Assembly: GCF_018459925.1 (NCBI RefSeq)
Contig: NZ_CP075371.1
Coordinates: 930,001-994,000 of the forward strand
Direction of reading: 5' to 3'
DNA: 64,000 nt
DNA from: Nocardioides aquaticus
Lineage (GTDB): Bacteria > Actinomycetota > Actinomycetes > Propionibacteriales > Nocardioidaceae
The notes below the pieces were generated by a model. The model was not told the origin of the DNA. It did not search any database and worked only from the letters and a program-made list of their open reading frames with translations. Both the position numbers and the translations under genes were made by a program. Shown one piece after another: positions 8,777 through 17,400 of this stretch; the stretch's first letter is position 1; every line of letters begins with the position of its first letter.

Positions 8777-9769
8777 GTGGCTGGAAATTCGCAGCGCAAG
8801 GGCGCGATCCGCAAGTCGAGCAAGAGCCCCACGGCCGGCTCGGGCGGGCGCGTGAAGCGCGGGCTCGAGGGCAAGGGCCCGACGCCGAAGGCCAAGGACC
8901 GGCCCTACCACAAGTCGTACCGCTCGGGCGCTGCCGCGGCGGGCGGTTCCGGGGGCACGGGCGGCTCCGGCGGCTCCGGCGGCCAGGGACGCGGTCCCGG
9001 TACGCGCGGCGGCCAGCGTCGACGCAACAGCGACGCCGAGTGGGTCGCCGGTCGCAACTCCGTGGTCGAGGCGCTGCGCGAGGGCGTGCCGGTCAACACC
9101 GTCTACGTCGCCGACGGTGCCGAGCGGGACGGGCGCCTGCGCGAGGCGTTCGCGCTGGCCGCCGAGCAGGGCGTCGCCATCCTGCAGACGACCAAGGGCG
9201 AGCTCGACCGGCTCACCAACGGCGCCGTGCACCAGGGCCTCGCCGCGCGGATCCCGGCCTACGTCTACGCCCACCCCGACGACCTGCTCGACCGCGCCGC
9301 CCAGGCCGGCGAGCCGCCGCTGATCGTCGCGCTGGACTCCGTCACCGACCCCCGCAACCTCGGGGCGGTCGTGCGCAGCGCGGCCGGCTTCGGCGCGCAC
9401 GGGGTCGTCGTGCCCGAGCGCCGCGCCGCGGGGATGACCGCCTCGGCGTGGAAGACCAGCGCCGGCGCCGCCGCCCGGATCCCGGTCGCGCAGACCGTCA
9501 ACCTGGTGCGCCAGATCAAGGCCTACCAGCAGGCCGGGCTGATGGTGATCGGCCTGGCCGCGGAGGGCGAGGTCTCGCTGCCCGACCTCGACCTGGCCGA
9601 CGGCCCGCTGCTGGTCGTCGTCGGTTCCGAGGGCGACGGGCTGTCGCGCTTGGTGGCCGAGACCTGTGACCAGCTGGTCTCGATCCCGATGGCCAACCGG
9701 CTGGAGTCGCTCAACGCCGGCGTCGCGGCCTCGGTCGCGCTCTACGAGATCGCCCGCCGCCGCGCCTGA
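8777..9769 (+). CDS. rlmB: 23S rRNA 2'-O-methyltransferase of the SpoU/TrmH family (RlmB-like)
   Basis: SpoU methyltransferases of this type methylate guanosine 2251 in 23S rRNA. A basic, glycine-rich N-terminal tail of about 80 residues precedes the substrate-binding domain (AGRNSVVEAL) and the knotted SPOUT domain with LDSVTDPRNLGAVVRSA, VVGSEGDGLSRL and IPMANRLESLNAGVAAS. The GTG at 8777 was chosen over 8762 because GAAGGA lies 7 nt upstream of it and the N-terminus AGNSQRKGA is typical. It is co-directional with cysS. The dispersed repeat begins 4 nt after the stop codon. Confidence 0.93.
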   Translation: MAGNSQRKGAIRKSSKSPTAGSGGRVKRGLEGKGPTPKAKDRPYHKSYRSGAAAAGGSGGTGGSGGSGGQGRGPGTRGGQRRRNSDAEWVAGRNSVVEALREGVPVNTVYVADGAERDGRLREAFALAAEQGVAILQTTKGELDRLTNGAVHQGLAARIPAYVYAHPDDLLDRAAQAGEPPLIVALDSVTDPRNLGAVVRSAAGFGAHGVVVPERRAAGMTASAWKTSAGAAARIPVAQTVNLVRQIKAYQQAGLMVIGLAAEGEVSLPDLDLADGPLLVVVGSEGDGLSRLVAETCDQLVSIPMANRLESLNAGVAASVALYEIARRRA

Positions 9770-9773
9770 CCCG

Positions 9774-9838
9774 CCGAGATGACGCTCGCGGACAGCCGAG
9801 ATGACGCTCGCGGCGCGTCGAGGTGACGGTTGCGGCGC
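9774..9838 (+). repeat. Dispersed 22-bp tandem repeat, locus B (3 units)
   Basis: Three units fill the entire gap between the convergent rlmB and Eis-like genes. It begins 4 nt after the rlmB stop and ends at the base before the stop codon of the opposite gene. Units one and two match the consensus exactly; the third reads GTCGAGGTGACGGTTGCGG. Confidence 0.9.
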
Positions 9839-11014
9839 TCAGAAGTAGTCGAGGACGGCGGGTGCCCGCCGACGTAGCAGCCGGTCCAGCACGGCGTCGG
9901 TGCGCGCGTCCCCACCGACCAGGTGGCCCCCGGCGCGCAGGTCGACCGCCGGCAGCGTGCCGGCGTACGCCAGGGCGAGCCCCTGCGGCGTCAGGGTCGG
10001 CAACCGGTCGTCGTCGCTGATCCGTGCGGCGGCCGACCAGCCCGGACGCGCCTCGACCGTCCAGGACCCGTCGAGCACCCCGAGCGGGTCCCCGACCACC
10101 CGTACCGACAGCTCGACGTCGTCGTCGGGTCCGGCGGTGAGCCGGCCGAGGGCGGAGGGGTGGACCCGCGCCATGTACGGGCGGCGCTCGACCGCCGTCC
10201 AGGTCGAGGTCGGCAGCACGAGCCGGGCGGGGTGGTCCCCCGAGGTGCGCAGCCGGACCGTGGGAGCGACGCTGGCGAAGCTGCCGAGGACCCGCCACAG
10301 CGCGCGGGCGGCGTCGGGCGTCAGCGTGACGAGGTCGTCGACGTCGACCCGGGACCCCGGGCCGTAACCGGGGCCGCGCGTCCAGGCGGCGTACCCCACC
10401 ACGCCACCGTCGTCCTCGGCCAGGCTCACCCCGCTGACCTGGGAGAACCGCGCGTCAGTGTCGGTGGGGAAGCAGGGCGAGGTGCGGGTCAGGGGGCCGT
10501 TGCGGGTGACGGCCCACCGGGCGTACGCCGCGTCGACCGCAGGGAGGTCGGTCGCCGTCGCGCGGCGCACCGTCGTGCGGTCCGGCGCCCGGACCGAGGC
10601 GAGGGCCGCCGTGGGCAGGTCGACGTGGTCGAGCGAGCCGACGACCTCGTAGCCCAGGCTGCGGTAGATGCCCGGCGCGGTCGGGAACAGGGTCGAGACG
10701 GTCTGAGCGTGCTCGGCCAGCGCCTCGGCCAGCACCCCGCGCAGGAGGCCCCGTCCGCGGTGCTCCGCGGCGACGGCGACCCCGGCGATCCCGCAGGTCT
10801 CGAGCTGGTGGCCGTGCCAGTAGGACACGTCGTGCCGGGCGGTGGCCTTGGCGACCAGGTGACCGTCATCGAACGTGCCCCAGGTGGTCGTGCCGGGAGC
10901 CGGGAAGGCGCCGGCCGCCCGGTCGCCGGCGGGGCGCGGGTTCCCGAACGCCTCGTGGCCGAGCCCCTTCGAGGCGGTCACGTCGTCGGCGGTCAGCGGG
11001 CGGGTCTCGAGCAC
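9839..11014 (-). CDS. Eis-like GNAT N-acetyltransferase
   Basis: Eis enzymes acetylate amines of aminoglycosides, peptides or small metabolites using acetyl-CoA. The 391-residue protein shows the family layout: an N-terminal GNAT domain with the acetyl-CoA loop in EHRGRGLLRGVL at about residues 80-95, a second GNAT-like domain with a weaker motif, and a C-terminal sterol-carrier-like domain. It ends in phenylalanine, as Eis proteins do, where the terminal carboxylate acts as general base. The GTG start has TAGCGT 6 nt upstream, and the dispersed repeat at 11028 begins just beyond that hexamer. Substrate is unknown. Confidence 0.88.
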   Translation of the reverse strand: MLETRPLTADDVTASKGLGHEAFGNPRPAGDRAAGAFPAPGTTTWGTFDDGHLVAKATARHDVSYWHGHQLETCGIAGVAVAAEHRGRGLLRGVLAEALAEHAQTVSTLFPTAPGIYRSLGYEVVGSLDHVDLPTAALASVRAPDRTTVRRATATDLPAVDAAYARWAVTRNGPLTRTSPCFPTDTDARFSQVSGVSLAEDDGGVVGYAAWTRGPGYGPGSRVDVDDLVTLTPDAARALWRVLGSFASVAPTVRLRTSGDHPARLVLPTSTWTAVERRPYMARVHPSALGRLTAGPDDDVELSVRVVGDPLGVLDGSWTVEARPGWSAAARISDDDRLPTLTPQGLALAYAGTLPAVDLRAGGHLVGGDARTDAVLDRLLRRRAPAVLDYF

Positions 11015-11027
11015 GGCCCGACGCTAG

Positions 11028-11093
11028 CCGAGGTGACGCTCGCGGACAGCCGAGATGACGCTCGCGGCGCCCCGAGGTGACGATCCCGGACAC
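11028..11093 (+). repeat. Dispersed 22-bp tandem repeat, locus C (3 units)
   Basis: It lies between the start of the Eis-like gene and the stop of the DUF559-type gene. It begins 2 bp beyond the -10-like hexamer of the Eis-like gene and ends next to the other gene's stop codon. The first unit has GAGGTGACG and the last unit ends in CCGGACA rather than CGGCGC. Confidence 0.88.
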
Positions 11094-11094
11094 C

Positions 11095-12048
11095 TCAGCC
11101 CCGTCGCGGGTGCCGACCCGCGCCCTCGCCGCGGGCGTAGCGCCGGCACGAACCGCGGCCGTGGTCGGCGTAGGCGTCCCGCAGCTCGCCCACCCACCTG
11201 CTGAGCCCCGGCTCGACGAACCCGCCACCGCGGACGACGACGAACACCCACCCGTCCCGGACCATCGCCGCCCGGCGTTCCTCGTCGTCCGCCTGCTTCT
11301 GGTCGTCGCCGTGGACGTCGGCGCCGTCGTACTCCAGCGCGATCCGTCGGCGGCGATCGGCGAGGTCGAGGCGCACCCACCCGCGCCCCTCGACCCAGGT
11401 CTCGACCTGGGGCTCGAGGTCGGTGAACCCGTGGTCGTGCGCGGTGAGGCGGAGCCAGGACTCGCGGGGGGACTCGGCGCGGGGGTCGATGCGCGCGACG
11501 AGCTCGCGGTACTGCGTGACGCCGCGCCGCCCGGCGAAGCGGGCGACCATCGGTCGGTGCGCCTCGGCGTCGACCTGGTGCAGGCGGGCGAAGGCGTCGA
11601 GCGCCGCCATCGCGTCGCCGCGGCCCCACCGGCAGGCGAGGTCGGCGGCGGTGCGCAGCGGCGTGGTGACCGCGACCCCGTGCACCCGGGTGACCTCGTC
11701 CGGGGCGACCGTGCGCCGGCACCCGTCGGCATCGCCGCGGCGGGTGGCCCGTCGGCCGGCGACCGAGGCCACGTCGAGCACGTCGGGACCCCGACCCGGT
11801 CGGCCGGGACCGACGTCGACCCCGTGCAGCCAGGCCGCGGAGTAGTCGCACACGACCTGCCCCGGACCCAGCACGAGCGCGGCCGCCTGGGCGCGCAGCA
11901 GCAGGGAGCCCGCCACCTCGGCGCGCACCCCGACCCCGCGCAGCACGCGGCGGACCGCTCCGCGCGCCACGAGACGGCGTACGGAGCGGGGGTCGCGACC
12001 CAGGGCCGGGTCGGTGAGCAGGAACGGTGTCCAGGGCAGGTTCTCCAT
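11095..12048 (-). CDS. DUF559-type protein with AbiEi-like N-terminal part
   Basis: The 317-residue protein has an N-terminal region like the actinobacterial AbiEi-related 'type IV antitoxin-like' proteins (RRLVARGAVRRVLRGVG, then a transcription-factor-like middle). The C-terminal DUF559 region is related to very-short-patch-repair (PD-(D/E)XK) nucleases, with RLDLADRRRRIALEYDG and a later WVFVVVRGG strand. The conserved Asp and the EYDG acid could be the metal site. Such genes are numerous in actinobacteria and have no settled function. No toxin partner lies beside it. A second member is at 62584-63606. Confidence 0.7.
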   Translation of the reverse strand: MENLPWTPFLLTDPALGRDPRSVRRLVARGAVRRVLRGVGVRAEVAGSLLLRAQAAALVLGPGQVVCDYSAAWLHGVDVGPGRPGRGPDVLDVASVAGRRATRRGDADGCRRTVAPDEVTRVHGVAVTTPLRTAADLACRWGRGDAMAALDAFARLHQVDAEAHRPMVARFAGRRGVTQYRELVARIDPRAESPRESWLRLTAHDHGFTDLEPQVETWVEGRGWVRLDLADRRRRIALEYDGADVHGDDQKQADDEERRAAMVRDGWVFVVVRGGGFVEPGLSRWVGELRDAYADHGRGSCRRYARGEGAGRHPRRG

Positions 12049-12112
12049 GTCCCTGGTATGCCCGATCGGGGCCCGCGGGAGCACTCCCGTGCGGGCGACC
12101 GGTGGAGGACCC

Positions 12113-12177
12113 TGTCCAGAACCGTCATGTGGACGCGCCGCGACCGTCATCTCGGCCGTCCGCGAGCGTCATCTCGG
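12113..12177 (-). repeat. Dispersed 22-bp tandem repeat, locus D (3 units, third degenerate)
   Basis: It lies on the minus strand directly after the DUF4032 stop codon. The first two units are near consensus (ACGG instead of ACAG at the first junction, GGTCGCGG in the second). The third has decayed (GTCCACATGACGGTTCTGG) and was recognised by its position and the retained ATGACG core. Confidence 0.78.
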
Positions 12178-13389
12178 CTACGGGTCGTCGGCGGTGATGA
12201 CCTCGTCGGGCCGCTCGGGCAGCTGGGTGTCGATGAAGTCGCGTGCGGTCTCGAAGAGGTCGACCTCGCGGCCGGCCTGCTCGGAGAGGTACCACCGGTG
12301 CTCGAGCACCTGGTGGAACAGCTCGGCCGGCTGCAGCTTGCCCCGCCGGTCGGCCGGCACCATCGCCATCAGCGGCTCGTAGACCTCGGCGAGCCACCGG
12401 TTCGCGACCAGGCTGCGGTCCTCGCGGCCCAGGTCGTGGAAGGCGGTGTACGCCGCGATGTCGTTGAGCATCCGCCGGGCCTGGGCGTCCTCGACGTCGA
12501 GTCCGGTGAGCCCACGCAGCTCGCGGCAGTGGTGCCCGAGCTCGACGACCTGGGGCTGGATGCGGACGGTGTCGCCGTCGAAGTCGGTGATGATGTCGAG
12601 CTCCTCGACGTCGAAGCCGAGCTCGTTGAGCCGCTCGATGCGCCGCTCGATGCGCCAGATCTCCTCGAGCGAGAACTCCTCGGCGCCGGTCAGCTGGTCC
12701 CACAGCGCGGCGTAGCGCTCCTGCAGCATCGCGACGACGTCGTGCGGGCGCAGGTCGGTGTCGACGGCGCCGCTGGCCTGCAGGTCGAGCAGCTCGGCGA
12801 ACACGTTCTCAGTGGCCACGGTGACGTCGTGCTCGCGCATCCCGCGCGACAGCTGCGTGCGCAGCTCACCGGTCTCGGCGTCGACGAGGTACGCCGCGAA
12901 CCCGCCGGCGTTGCGCCGGAACAGCACGTTCGACAGCGACACGTCACCCCAGTAGAAGTCGGCGAGGTGCAGCCGCACCAGCAGCACCACGAGCGCGTCG
13001 ACGAGCGAGGGCAGGTTGTCGGCGCGCAGCCCGTGCGCGAACAGGCTGCGGTAGGGCATCGAGAAGGACAGGTGCTGGGTCACCAGCGCAGCGGGGAGCT
13101 CCTCGCCGGCGGCGTCGGTGCGCCCGGTGACCACGCCCTGCGGCATCACCGCGGGCAGCCCGATCCGCTGCAGGTCGCGCAGCAGGCGGTACTCCCGGAA
13201 GGCGATCTCCTCGACCGTCTCCTTGACCGCGTACGTCTCCCCGCGCAGCCGCACGATCCGCACCACGTGGCGCGACAGCCCGCGCGGGAGCGGCACGACG
13301 AAGTCGTCGGTCCACTCATCCAGCGGCGTCCCCCAGGGCAGCGAGATCACCGCGGGGTCCGGCCGGTGGGCCACGATGTGCAGCGCCAT
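12178..13389 (-). CDS. DUF4032 domain protein (kinase-like fold)
   Basis: This 403-residue protein matches the DUF4032 family common in actinobacteria. The N-terminal two thirds resemble a protein-kinase-like fold: YAVKETVEEIAFREYRLL provides a Lys and Glu pair near residues 55-66, FYWGDVSLSNVLF resembles a catalytic loop, and AYLVDAETGE a metal-binding Asp. The C-terminal third is the DUF4032 region ending in EHRWYLSEQAGREVDLF. Substrate and activity are unknown. The ATG has TAGGCT 6 nt upstream. Dispersed repeats lie on both sides of the gene (loci D and E). Confidence 0.82.
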   Translation of the reverse strand: MALHIVAHRPDPAVISLPWGTPLDEWTDDFVVPLPRGLSRHVVRIVRLRGETYAVKETVEEIAFREYRLLRDLQRIGLPAVMPQGVVTGRTDAAGEELPAALVTQHLSFSMPYRSLFAHGLRADNLPSLVDALVVLLVRLHLADFYWGDVSLSNVLFRRNAGGFAAYLVDAETGELRTQLSRGMREHDVTVATENVFAELLDLQASGAVDTDLRPHDVVAMLQERYAALWDQLTGAEEFSLEEIWRIERRIERLNELGFDVEELDIITDFDGDTVRIQPQVVELGHHCRELRGLTGLDVEDAQARRMLNDIAAYTAFHDLGREDRSLVANRWLAEVYEPLMAMVPADRRGKLQPAELFHQVLEHRWYLSEQAGREVDLFETARDFIDTQLPERPDEVITADDP

Positions 13390-13433
13390 GGGCGAAGCCT
13401 AGGCCCACCGGGACGGCGTACGGGGCCGGCGAG

Positions 13434-13498
13434 GCGCCGGAGTCGTCACCTCGAGGCGCCGCGAGGGTCATCTCGGCTGTCCGCGAGCGTCATCTCGG
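13434..13498 (-). repeat. Dispersed 22-bp tandem repeat, locus E (3 units)
   Basis: Minus-strand copy starting immediately after the TAG stop of the FAD oxidoreductase gene, as at locus D. The second unit carries GACCCTCGCGG, a change shared with locus K, and the third ends in GACTCCGGCGC. Confidence 0.88.
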
Positions 13499-14845
13499 CT
13501 AGCCCAGGACGGTGCAGCTGCTCGCGTCGTTGACCTCGCGCACCCGGCTGAAGGCCGAGAGGTCGATCTTGAGACCGGTGTGCTCGCCCACGTAGGTCAC
13601 CGGGCTCGCGTCGTGGTCGTGGCCGTTCTCCACGGCGTCGACGATCGCGGCCAGGAAGCGCCCGGCGATCGGGGCGTTCTTGAACTGGTTCCCGCTGGTG
13701 CCCATGGCCACGTAGAAGCCGGGGGCGTCGGTGCGGTCGTAGATCGGGGTCCAGTCGTCGGCGACGTCGTAGACGCCGACCACGCCGGAGGGCCGGTTCG
13801 GCATCGTCAGGTCGGGCAGCCGGCGCGCGGCCCGGGTCACCTGCGCCTCGTACCGCTCCAGCGACACGTGCTGGTCGACCGCGTCGATCCCGGCGGCGCC
13901 GCCCTCGACCCACTCCATCGGGTCGCAGTCCGGCTCGCTGCCGCCGACGACCCACGCCCCGCTGGGGCCGGGGCGCATGTACGTCCCGAGGTCCAGGTCG
14001 AAGACGCCCGGCGCCGGGTCCTCGCGCCCGTCCCAGGCGGCCGGCCGGGCGACCTGGTGCACCTCCTGGCGCAGCGGGCGCACGCCGACGGTGAACTCCG
14101 CGCCGACCCCGGCCAGGGTGTTGAACGCCCCCGACCACGGCCCGGCGGCGTTGACCACGACCGGCGACTCGACCCGTCGGCCGTCGGCCAGCACCAGCAC
14201 CCAGACCTCGCCGACGCGCTCGCAGGAGACGACCTCGGCGCGGTACGCCGTCCGCGCGCCGTGCAGCCGGGCGGCGTACGCGAGGTTGTCCGCGGCCAGC
14301 CGCGGGTCGTCCATGTAACCGGCGTCGGGGGTGTAGATCGCGCCGAGCCGCTGGTCGGTCTCCTCCCAGAACGCGTCGTCGGTGACCGGCTTGTTGGGCC
14401 AGTACGCCCCGACGTCGAGGTGCGGGAAGCGCGCCGCGAGGGCGTCGGCGTCGAGGTACTCGAACGGCACGCCCGCGGCCCGCAGCAGCTCCTGGCTGTG
14501 GTCGCTCGGCACCGCCGGCACGTCGAGGTGCAGCATCCCGGTGCGGTGGAACGCCGTCAGCGCGGGCGGGTCGGCCAGCGGCTCGAAGCCCGGCAGGCCG
14601 AGGTGCTCGGCCCACGCCTCCCACATGAACTTGGCCTCCCACGACGTGGCGGTGGTGTCGAAGGTGGAGTACAGGAACCGGATCACCGCGCTGGAGGCCG
14701 ACGTCGACCCGTGGCCGGGCCCGGCCGCCTTGTCGAGCACGAGCACCGAGCGACCGGCGCGGGCCAGCTCGAGCGCGACGGCGGAGCCGATCACGCCGGA
14801 GCCGACGACGACGGCGTCCGCGGTCAGGGAGGAGGTCTGGTCCAT
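13499..14845 (-). CDS. FAD-dependent amine oxidoreductase (DAO / sarcosine oxidase-like)
   Basis: A 448-residue DAO-family flavoenzyme. The N-terminal Rossmann motif VVGSGVIGSAVALELARAG binds FAD and is followed by GHGSTSASSAV, and the C-terminal FAD loop is in FYVAMGTSGNQFKNAP. Family members oxidise N-methyl amino acids such as sarcosine, dimethylglycine or N-methylproline. It is the last gene of the minus-strand cluster with an FMN/Fe-S demethylase-like enzyme, a Rieske oxygenase and its reductase, so it probably removes the last N-methyl or oxidises the final amine. The exact substrate is an inference. The dispersed repeat begins right after its TAG stop. Confidence 0.82.
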   Translation of the reverse strand: MDQTSSLTADAVVVGSGVIGSAVALELARAGRSVLVLDKAAGPGHGSTSASSAVIRFLYSTFDTTATSWEAKFMWEAWAEHLGLPGFEPLADPPALTAFHRTGMLHLDVPAVPSDHSQELLRAAGVPFEYLDADALAARFPHLDVGAYWPNKPVTDDAFWEETDQRLGAIYTPDAGYMDDPRLAADNLAYAARLHGARTAYRAEVVSCERVGEVWVLVLADGRRVESPVVVNAAGPWSGAFNTLAGVGAEFTVGVRPLRQEVHQVARPAAWDGREDPAPGVFDLDLGTYMRPGPSGAWVVGGSEPDCDPMEWVEGGAAGIDAVDQHVSLERYEAQVTRAARRLPDLTMPNRPSGVVGVYDVADDWTPIYDRTDAPGFYVAMGTSGNQFKNAPIAGRFLAAIVDAVENGHDHDASPVTYVGEHTGLKIDLSAFSRVREVNDASSCTVLG

Positions 14846-14885
14846 CGGGTGTCTCCGTCGTCTCGGCTGGTCGCGCAGGTGGGGG

Positions 14886-16067
14886 TCAGGCGTCGACGAC
14901 GATGTCGCCGTCGGGGGTGGAGCAGCAGGGCAGGAACTTGCCGGCGGCGACCTCGCGCGGGCGGATCCCGCCCTGGTGGCTCATCTCGACCTTGCCGGCG
15001 AGCAGGCCGGACTTGCAGGTCCCGCACAGCCCGCCGCCGCAGGAGCTCGGCAGGGACACCCCGGCCTGCTGGGCCGCGGCGAGCACGGTGGTCCCGGGCG
15101 CGCAGACGACCTCGCGACCGGAGCGGCCGAAGGTGACGGTCGCGGTCCCCGGCACGGCGGCGGGGACCTCGGTCAGCGCGACGGGGGCGTCGCCGGTCTC
15201 GGGCAGGGCCGGGACGGCGGGCGCGGCCGACTCCCCGAGCACGAAGCTCTCCTCGTGGCAGCGCAGGGGGTCCACGCCCACCTCGGCGAGCAGCGCCCGG
15301 GTCGCGGTCATGTAGCCCGGGGGTCCGCAGGTGAACACCTCGCGGTCGCCCACGTCCGGCACCTGCGCGGCCAGCAGGTCGGCGGTGAGCCGGCCCCGGG
15401 GGCCCTGCCAGGAGGCGGAGCCGGGGGAGTCGTCCTCGCAGACCCAGACCACCCGCAGGCCGGGGTGGTCGGCGGCGAGCGCGTCGAGCTCGCCGCGGCA
15501 GGCGAGGTCGGCCGGCGTCCGGGCGCTGTGGACGACCACCACGTCGTCGAGCTCGCCGAGGTCGGCCATCGTGCGCACCGTGGACAGGGTCGGGGTGACG
15601 CCGCTGCCGGCCGACAGCAGCAGGTAGCGCGCGGCCGGGTGCGCGGCGACGGTGAAGTCGCCGTTCGGCCCGCGCACCGACACCCGGTCGCCGGGGCGGA
15701 GCCGGTCGTGGAGGTACGGCGACAGTGCGCCCCCCTCCATCCGCTTGACCGTGATCGTCAGCAGGTGGGGCCGGGTGGGCGGCGAGGAGAGCGTGTAGCA
15801 GCGCTCGACCGGGACCCCGTCGACGTCGACGACCATCGTCACGAACTGCCCCGGGGCGTAGGCGAACGTGCCGGGCACGGTCGGCTCCAGCACCAGGGTC
15901 ACCACGTCGTGGGTCACCGGCACCCGCCGGCGCAGCACCATCTCCTGGTCCAGGCCGGCCTCGGGCGCGAGCAGCCCGTCGCCGACCGCGCGGGGCAGGT
16001 CGGGCACCAGCCGTAGGCCCGGGGTGGGCCCCGGGTCGGTCCAGGCGTCGTGCCGCAGCTCGGTCAT
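14886..16067 (-). CDS. Ferredoxin reductase subunit of the Rieske oxygenase (GbcB-like)
   Basis: A 393-residue electron-transfer flavoprotein with the FNR-like layout: flavin-binding RCYTLSSPP, the NAD region LLLSAGSGVTPTLS and CGPPGYM, then a C-terminal plant-type 2Fe-2S ferredoxin with cysteines in PSSCGGGLCGTCKSG and PCCSTPDG. It passes electrons from NADH to the Rieske oxygenase. Its ATG overlaps the oxygenase stop by 4 bp (16064-16067), so the two are translationally coupled. GbcB of glycine betaine demethylase has this layout. Confidence 0.9.
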   Translation of the reverse strand: MTELRHDAWTDPGPTPGLRLVPDLPRAVGDGLLAPEAGLDQEMVLRRRVPVTHDVVTLVLEPTVPGTFAYAPGQFVTMVVDVDGVPVERCYTLSSPPTRPHLLTITVKRMEGGALSPYLHDRLRPGDRVSVRGPNGDFTVAAHPAARYLLLSAGSGVTPTLSTVRTMADLGELDDVVVVHSARTPADLACRGELDALAADHPGLRVVWVCEDDSPGSASWQGPRGRLTADLLAAQVPDVGDREVFTCGPPGYMTATRALLAEVGVDPLRCHEESFVLGESAAPAVPALPETGDAPVALTEVPAAVPGTATVTFGRSGREVVCAPGTTVLAAAQQAGVSLPSSCGGGLCGTCKSGLLAGKVEMSHQGGIRPREVAAGKFLPCCSTPDGDIVVDA

Positions 16068-17368
16068 CGGACGATCTCCTCGCGGATGCGGGCGGCGTAC
16101 CAGGAGACGAAGGCGTCCACCTGGGCCTCGGTCTCGGTGTAGGGGCCGGGGACGTACGCCGGGTCGGAGACGCCGCGCTGGGCGAGCGCGACGAAGGCGG
16201 CGTCCTCCTCGTTGGTGTGGCGCCAGACCTCGGTCAGCGCGTCGACGTCGTAGTCGACGCCCTCGACGGCGTCCGCGTCGACCAGCCAGGTCGTGCGCAC
16301 CAGGGTCTTGTCGACGCCCACGGGGAAGACGGCGAAGGTGACGGCGTGGTCGGCGCAGACGTGCAGCCACAGGTTGGGCTGGGCGTGCAGGCCGAGCCGG
16401 CCCATCCGGAAGCCGTCGACGTCACCGAGGGTTCGCTGCACCAGGCGGGTGCCGTCGCGGCTGAACGACTCGCCGGCGGCGTCCATCGGGCTGCGCTCGA
16501 CGCGGAAGCCGAGCGGGCGGTCGACGAGGTCGCTGATCGTCGGGTACGGCAGCCCCTGCGCCGCGCACCGCTGGGCCAGCTCGGCGTCGGCGAGCAGGAA
16601 CCGCTCGTGCGAGGCGCGCATCCGGTCCGGCACCTGGTGCTCGGCCAGGCCCCAGGTCTGGAAGAAGGTGCAGAGCAGGTCCGGGTGGCCGTCGCAGTGG
16701 TAGCACTCCCGGTTGTTCTCCATGGTGAGCTTCCAGTTGCCGTCCTCGACGAGGTCGATCTGGGCGGCCACCTTGGCGCTGCCGAGGTGGTGCGGCGCGA
16801 AGTACGGCGCGATCACCCGCGCGACGTCCTCGACGTCGTCGGGCGGGTCGGCGGCCAGGCAGACGAACAGCAGGCCCTCGATCTCGCGGACGTGCACCGA
16901 CAGCAGCGACAGGCAGGCCGGGTCGATGTCGGGGCCGAGCTGCGGGGCGTGCACGAGGCGGCCGTCGGTGCTGTAGGTCCAGCGGTGGTAGCCGCACACG
17001 ATGTTGCCGACCGAGCCCTTGTCCTCGGTGACCAGGCGGGCCCCGCGGTGGCGGCAGACGTTGTGGAAGGCACGGACCTGCTCGTCGTCGTCGCGCAGCA
17101 CCATCACCGAGGCCCGGCCGATGTCGAGGGTGACGTAGTCGCCCGGCTCGGGGACCTCGGCGGAGGTGCCGACGAAGACCCACTGCCGCTGCCAGAGCAG
17201 CTCGAGCTCGGCCTGGTGCAGGTCGGGATCGGTGTAGAGCGGCGCCGGCAGGCTGTGGCCGGGCGTCCGGGCGTCGAGCGCGCGCAGCAGCGCCTCGCGC
17301 TGCGGGGTGAGCGGTCGCGCCGGGGCGGCGGCCGGGACGGGGTCGAGGGCTGGTTCCAACAAGGACAT
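16064..17368 (-). CDS. Rieske-type aromatic ring-hydroxylating-family oxygenase (GbcA/betaine demethylase-like)
   Basis: A 434-residue oxygenase alpha subunit. The Rieske cluster ligands are Cys105-x-His107 and Cys125-x2-His128. The mononuclear iron site is in the NNRECYHCDGHPDL stretch, with His224 and His228 as likely ligands and a downstream acid as third. Together with its reductase and the neighbouring flavoenzymes it fits the glycine betaine, stachydrine or carnitine demethylase group, which releases formaldehyde from a quaternary ammonium compound. Substrate cannot be fixed from sequence alone. The start at MSLLEPALD gives normal length. Confidence 0.87.
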   Translation of the reverse strand: MSLLEPALDPVPAAAPARPLTPQREALLRALDARTPGHSLPAPLYTDPDLHQAELELLWQRQWVFVGTSAEVPEPGDYVTLDIGRASVMVLRDDDEQVRAFHNVCRHRGARLVTEDKGSVGNIVCGYHRWTYSTDGRLVHAPQLGPDIDPACLSLLSVHVREIEGLLFVCLAADPPDDVEDVARVIAPYFAPHHLGSAKVAAQIDLVEDGNWKLTMENNRECYHCDGHPDLLCTFFQTWGLAEHQVPDRMRASHERFLLADAELAQRCAAQGLPYPTISDLVDRPLGFRVERSPMDAAGESFSRDGTRLVQRTLGDVDGFRMGRLGLHAQPNLWLHVCADHAVTFAVFPVGVDKTLVRTTWLVDADAVEGVDYDVDALTEVWRHTNEEDAAFVALAQRGVSDPAYVPGPYTETEAQVDAFVSWYAARIREEIVR

Positions 17369-17400
17369 GGCGGGGGTCCTCCGGGTGGGTGGGGAGGTGG

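Noticed and set aside
12090-12125. A third, partial copy of the 93-bp hairpin element
   Set aside because: Only GTGGAGGACCCT resembles the outer flank of the element; the arms and GTTGACACCGC core are absent.
13580-15136. Long plus-strand reading frame of 518 codons opposite the FAD oxidoreductase
   Set aside because: It is a shadow frame of high-GC coding sequence; composition is Arg/Gly/Val-rich without motifs, while the minus strand encodes clear enzymes.
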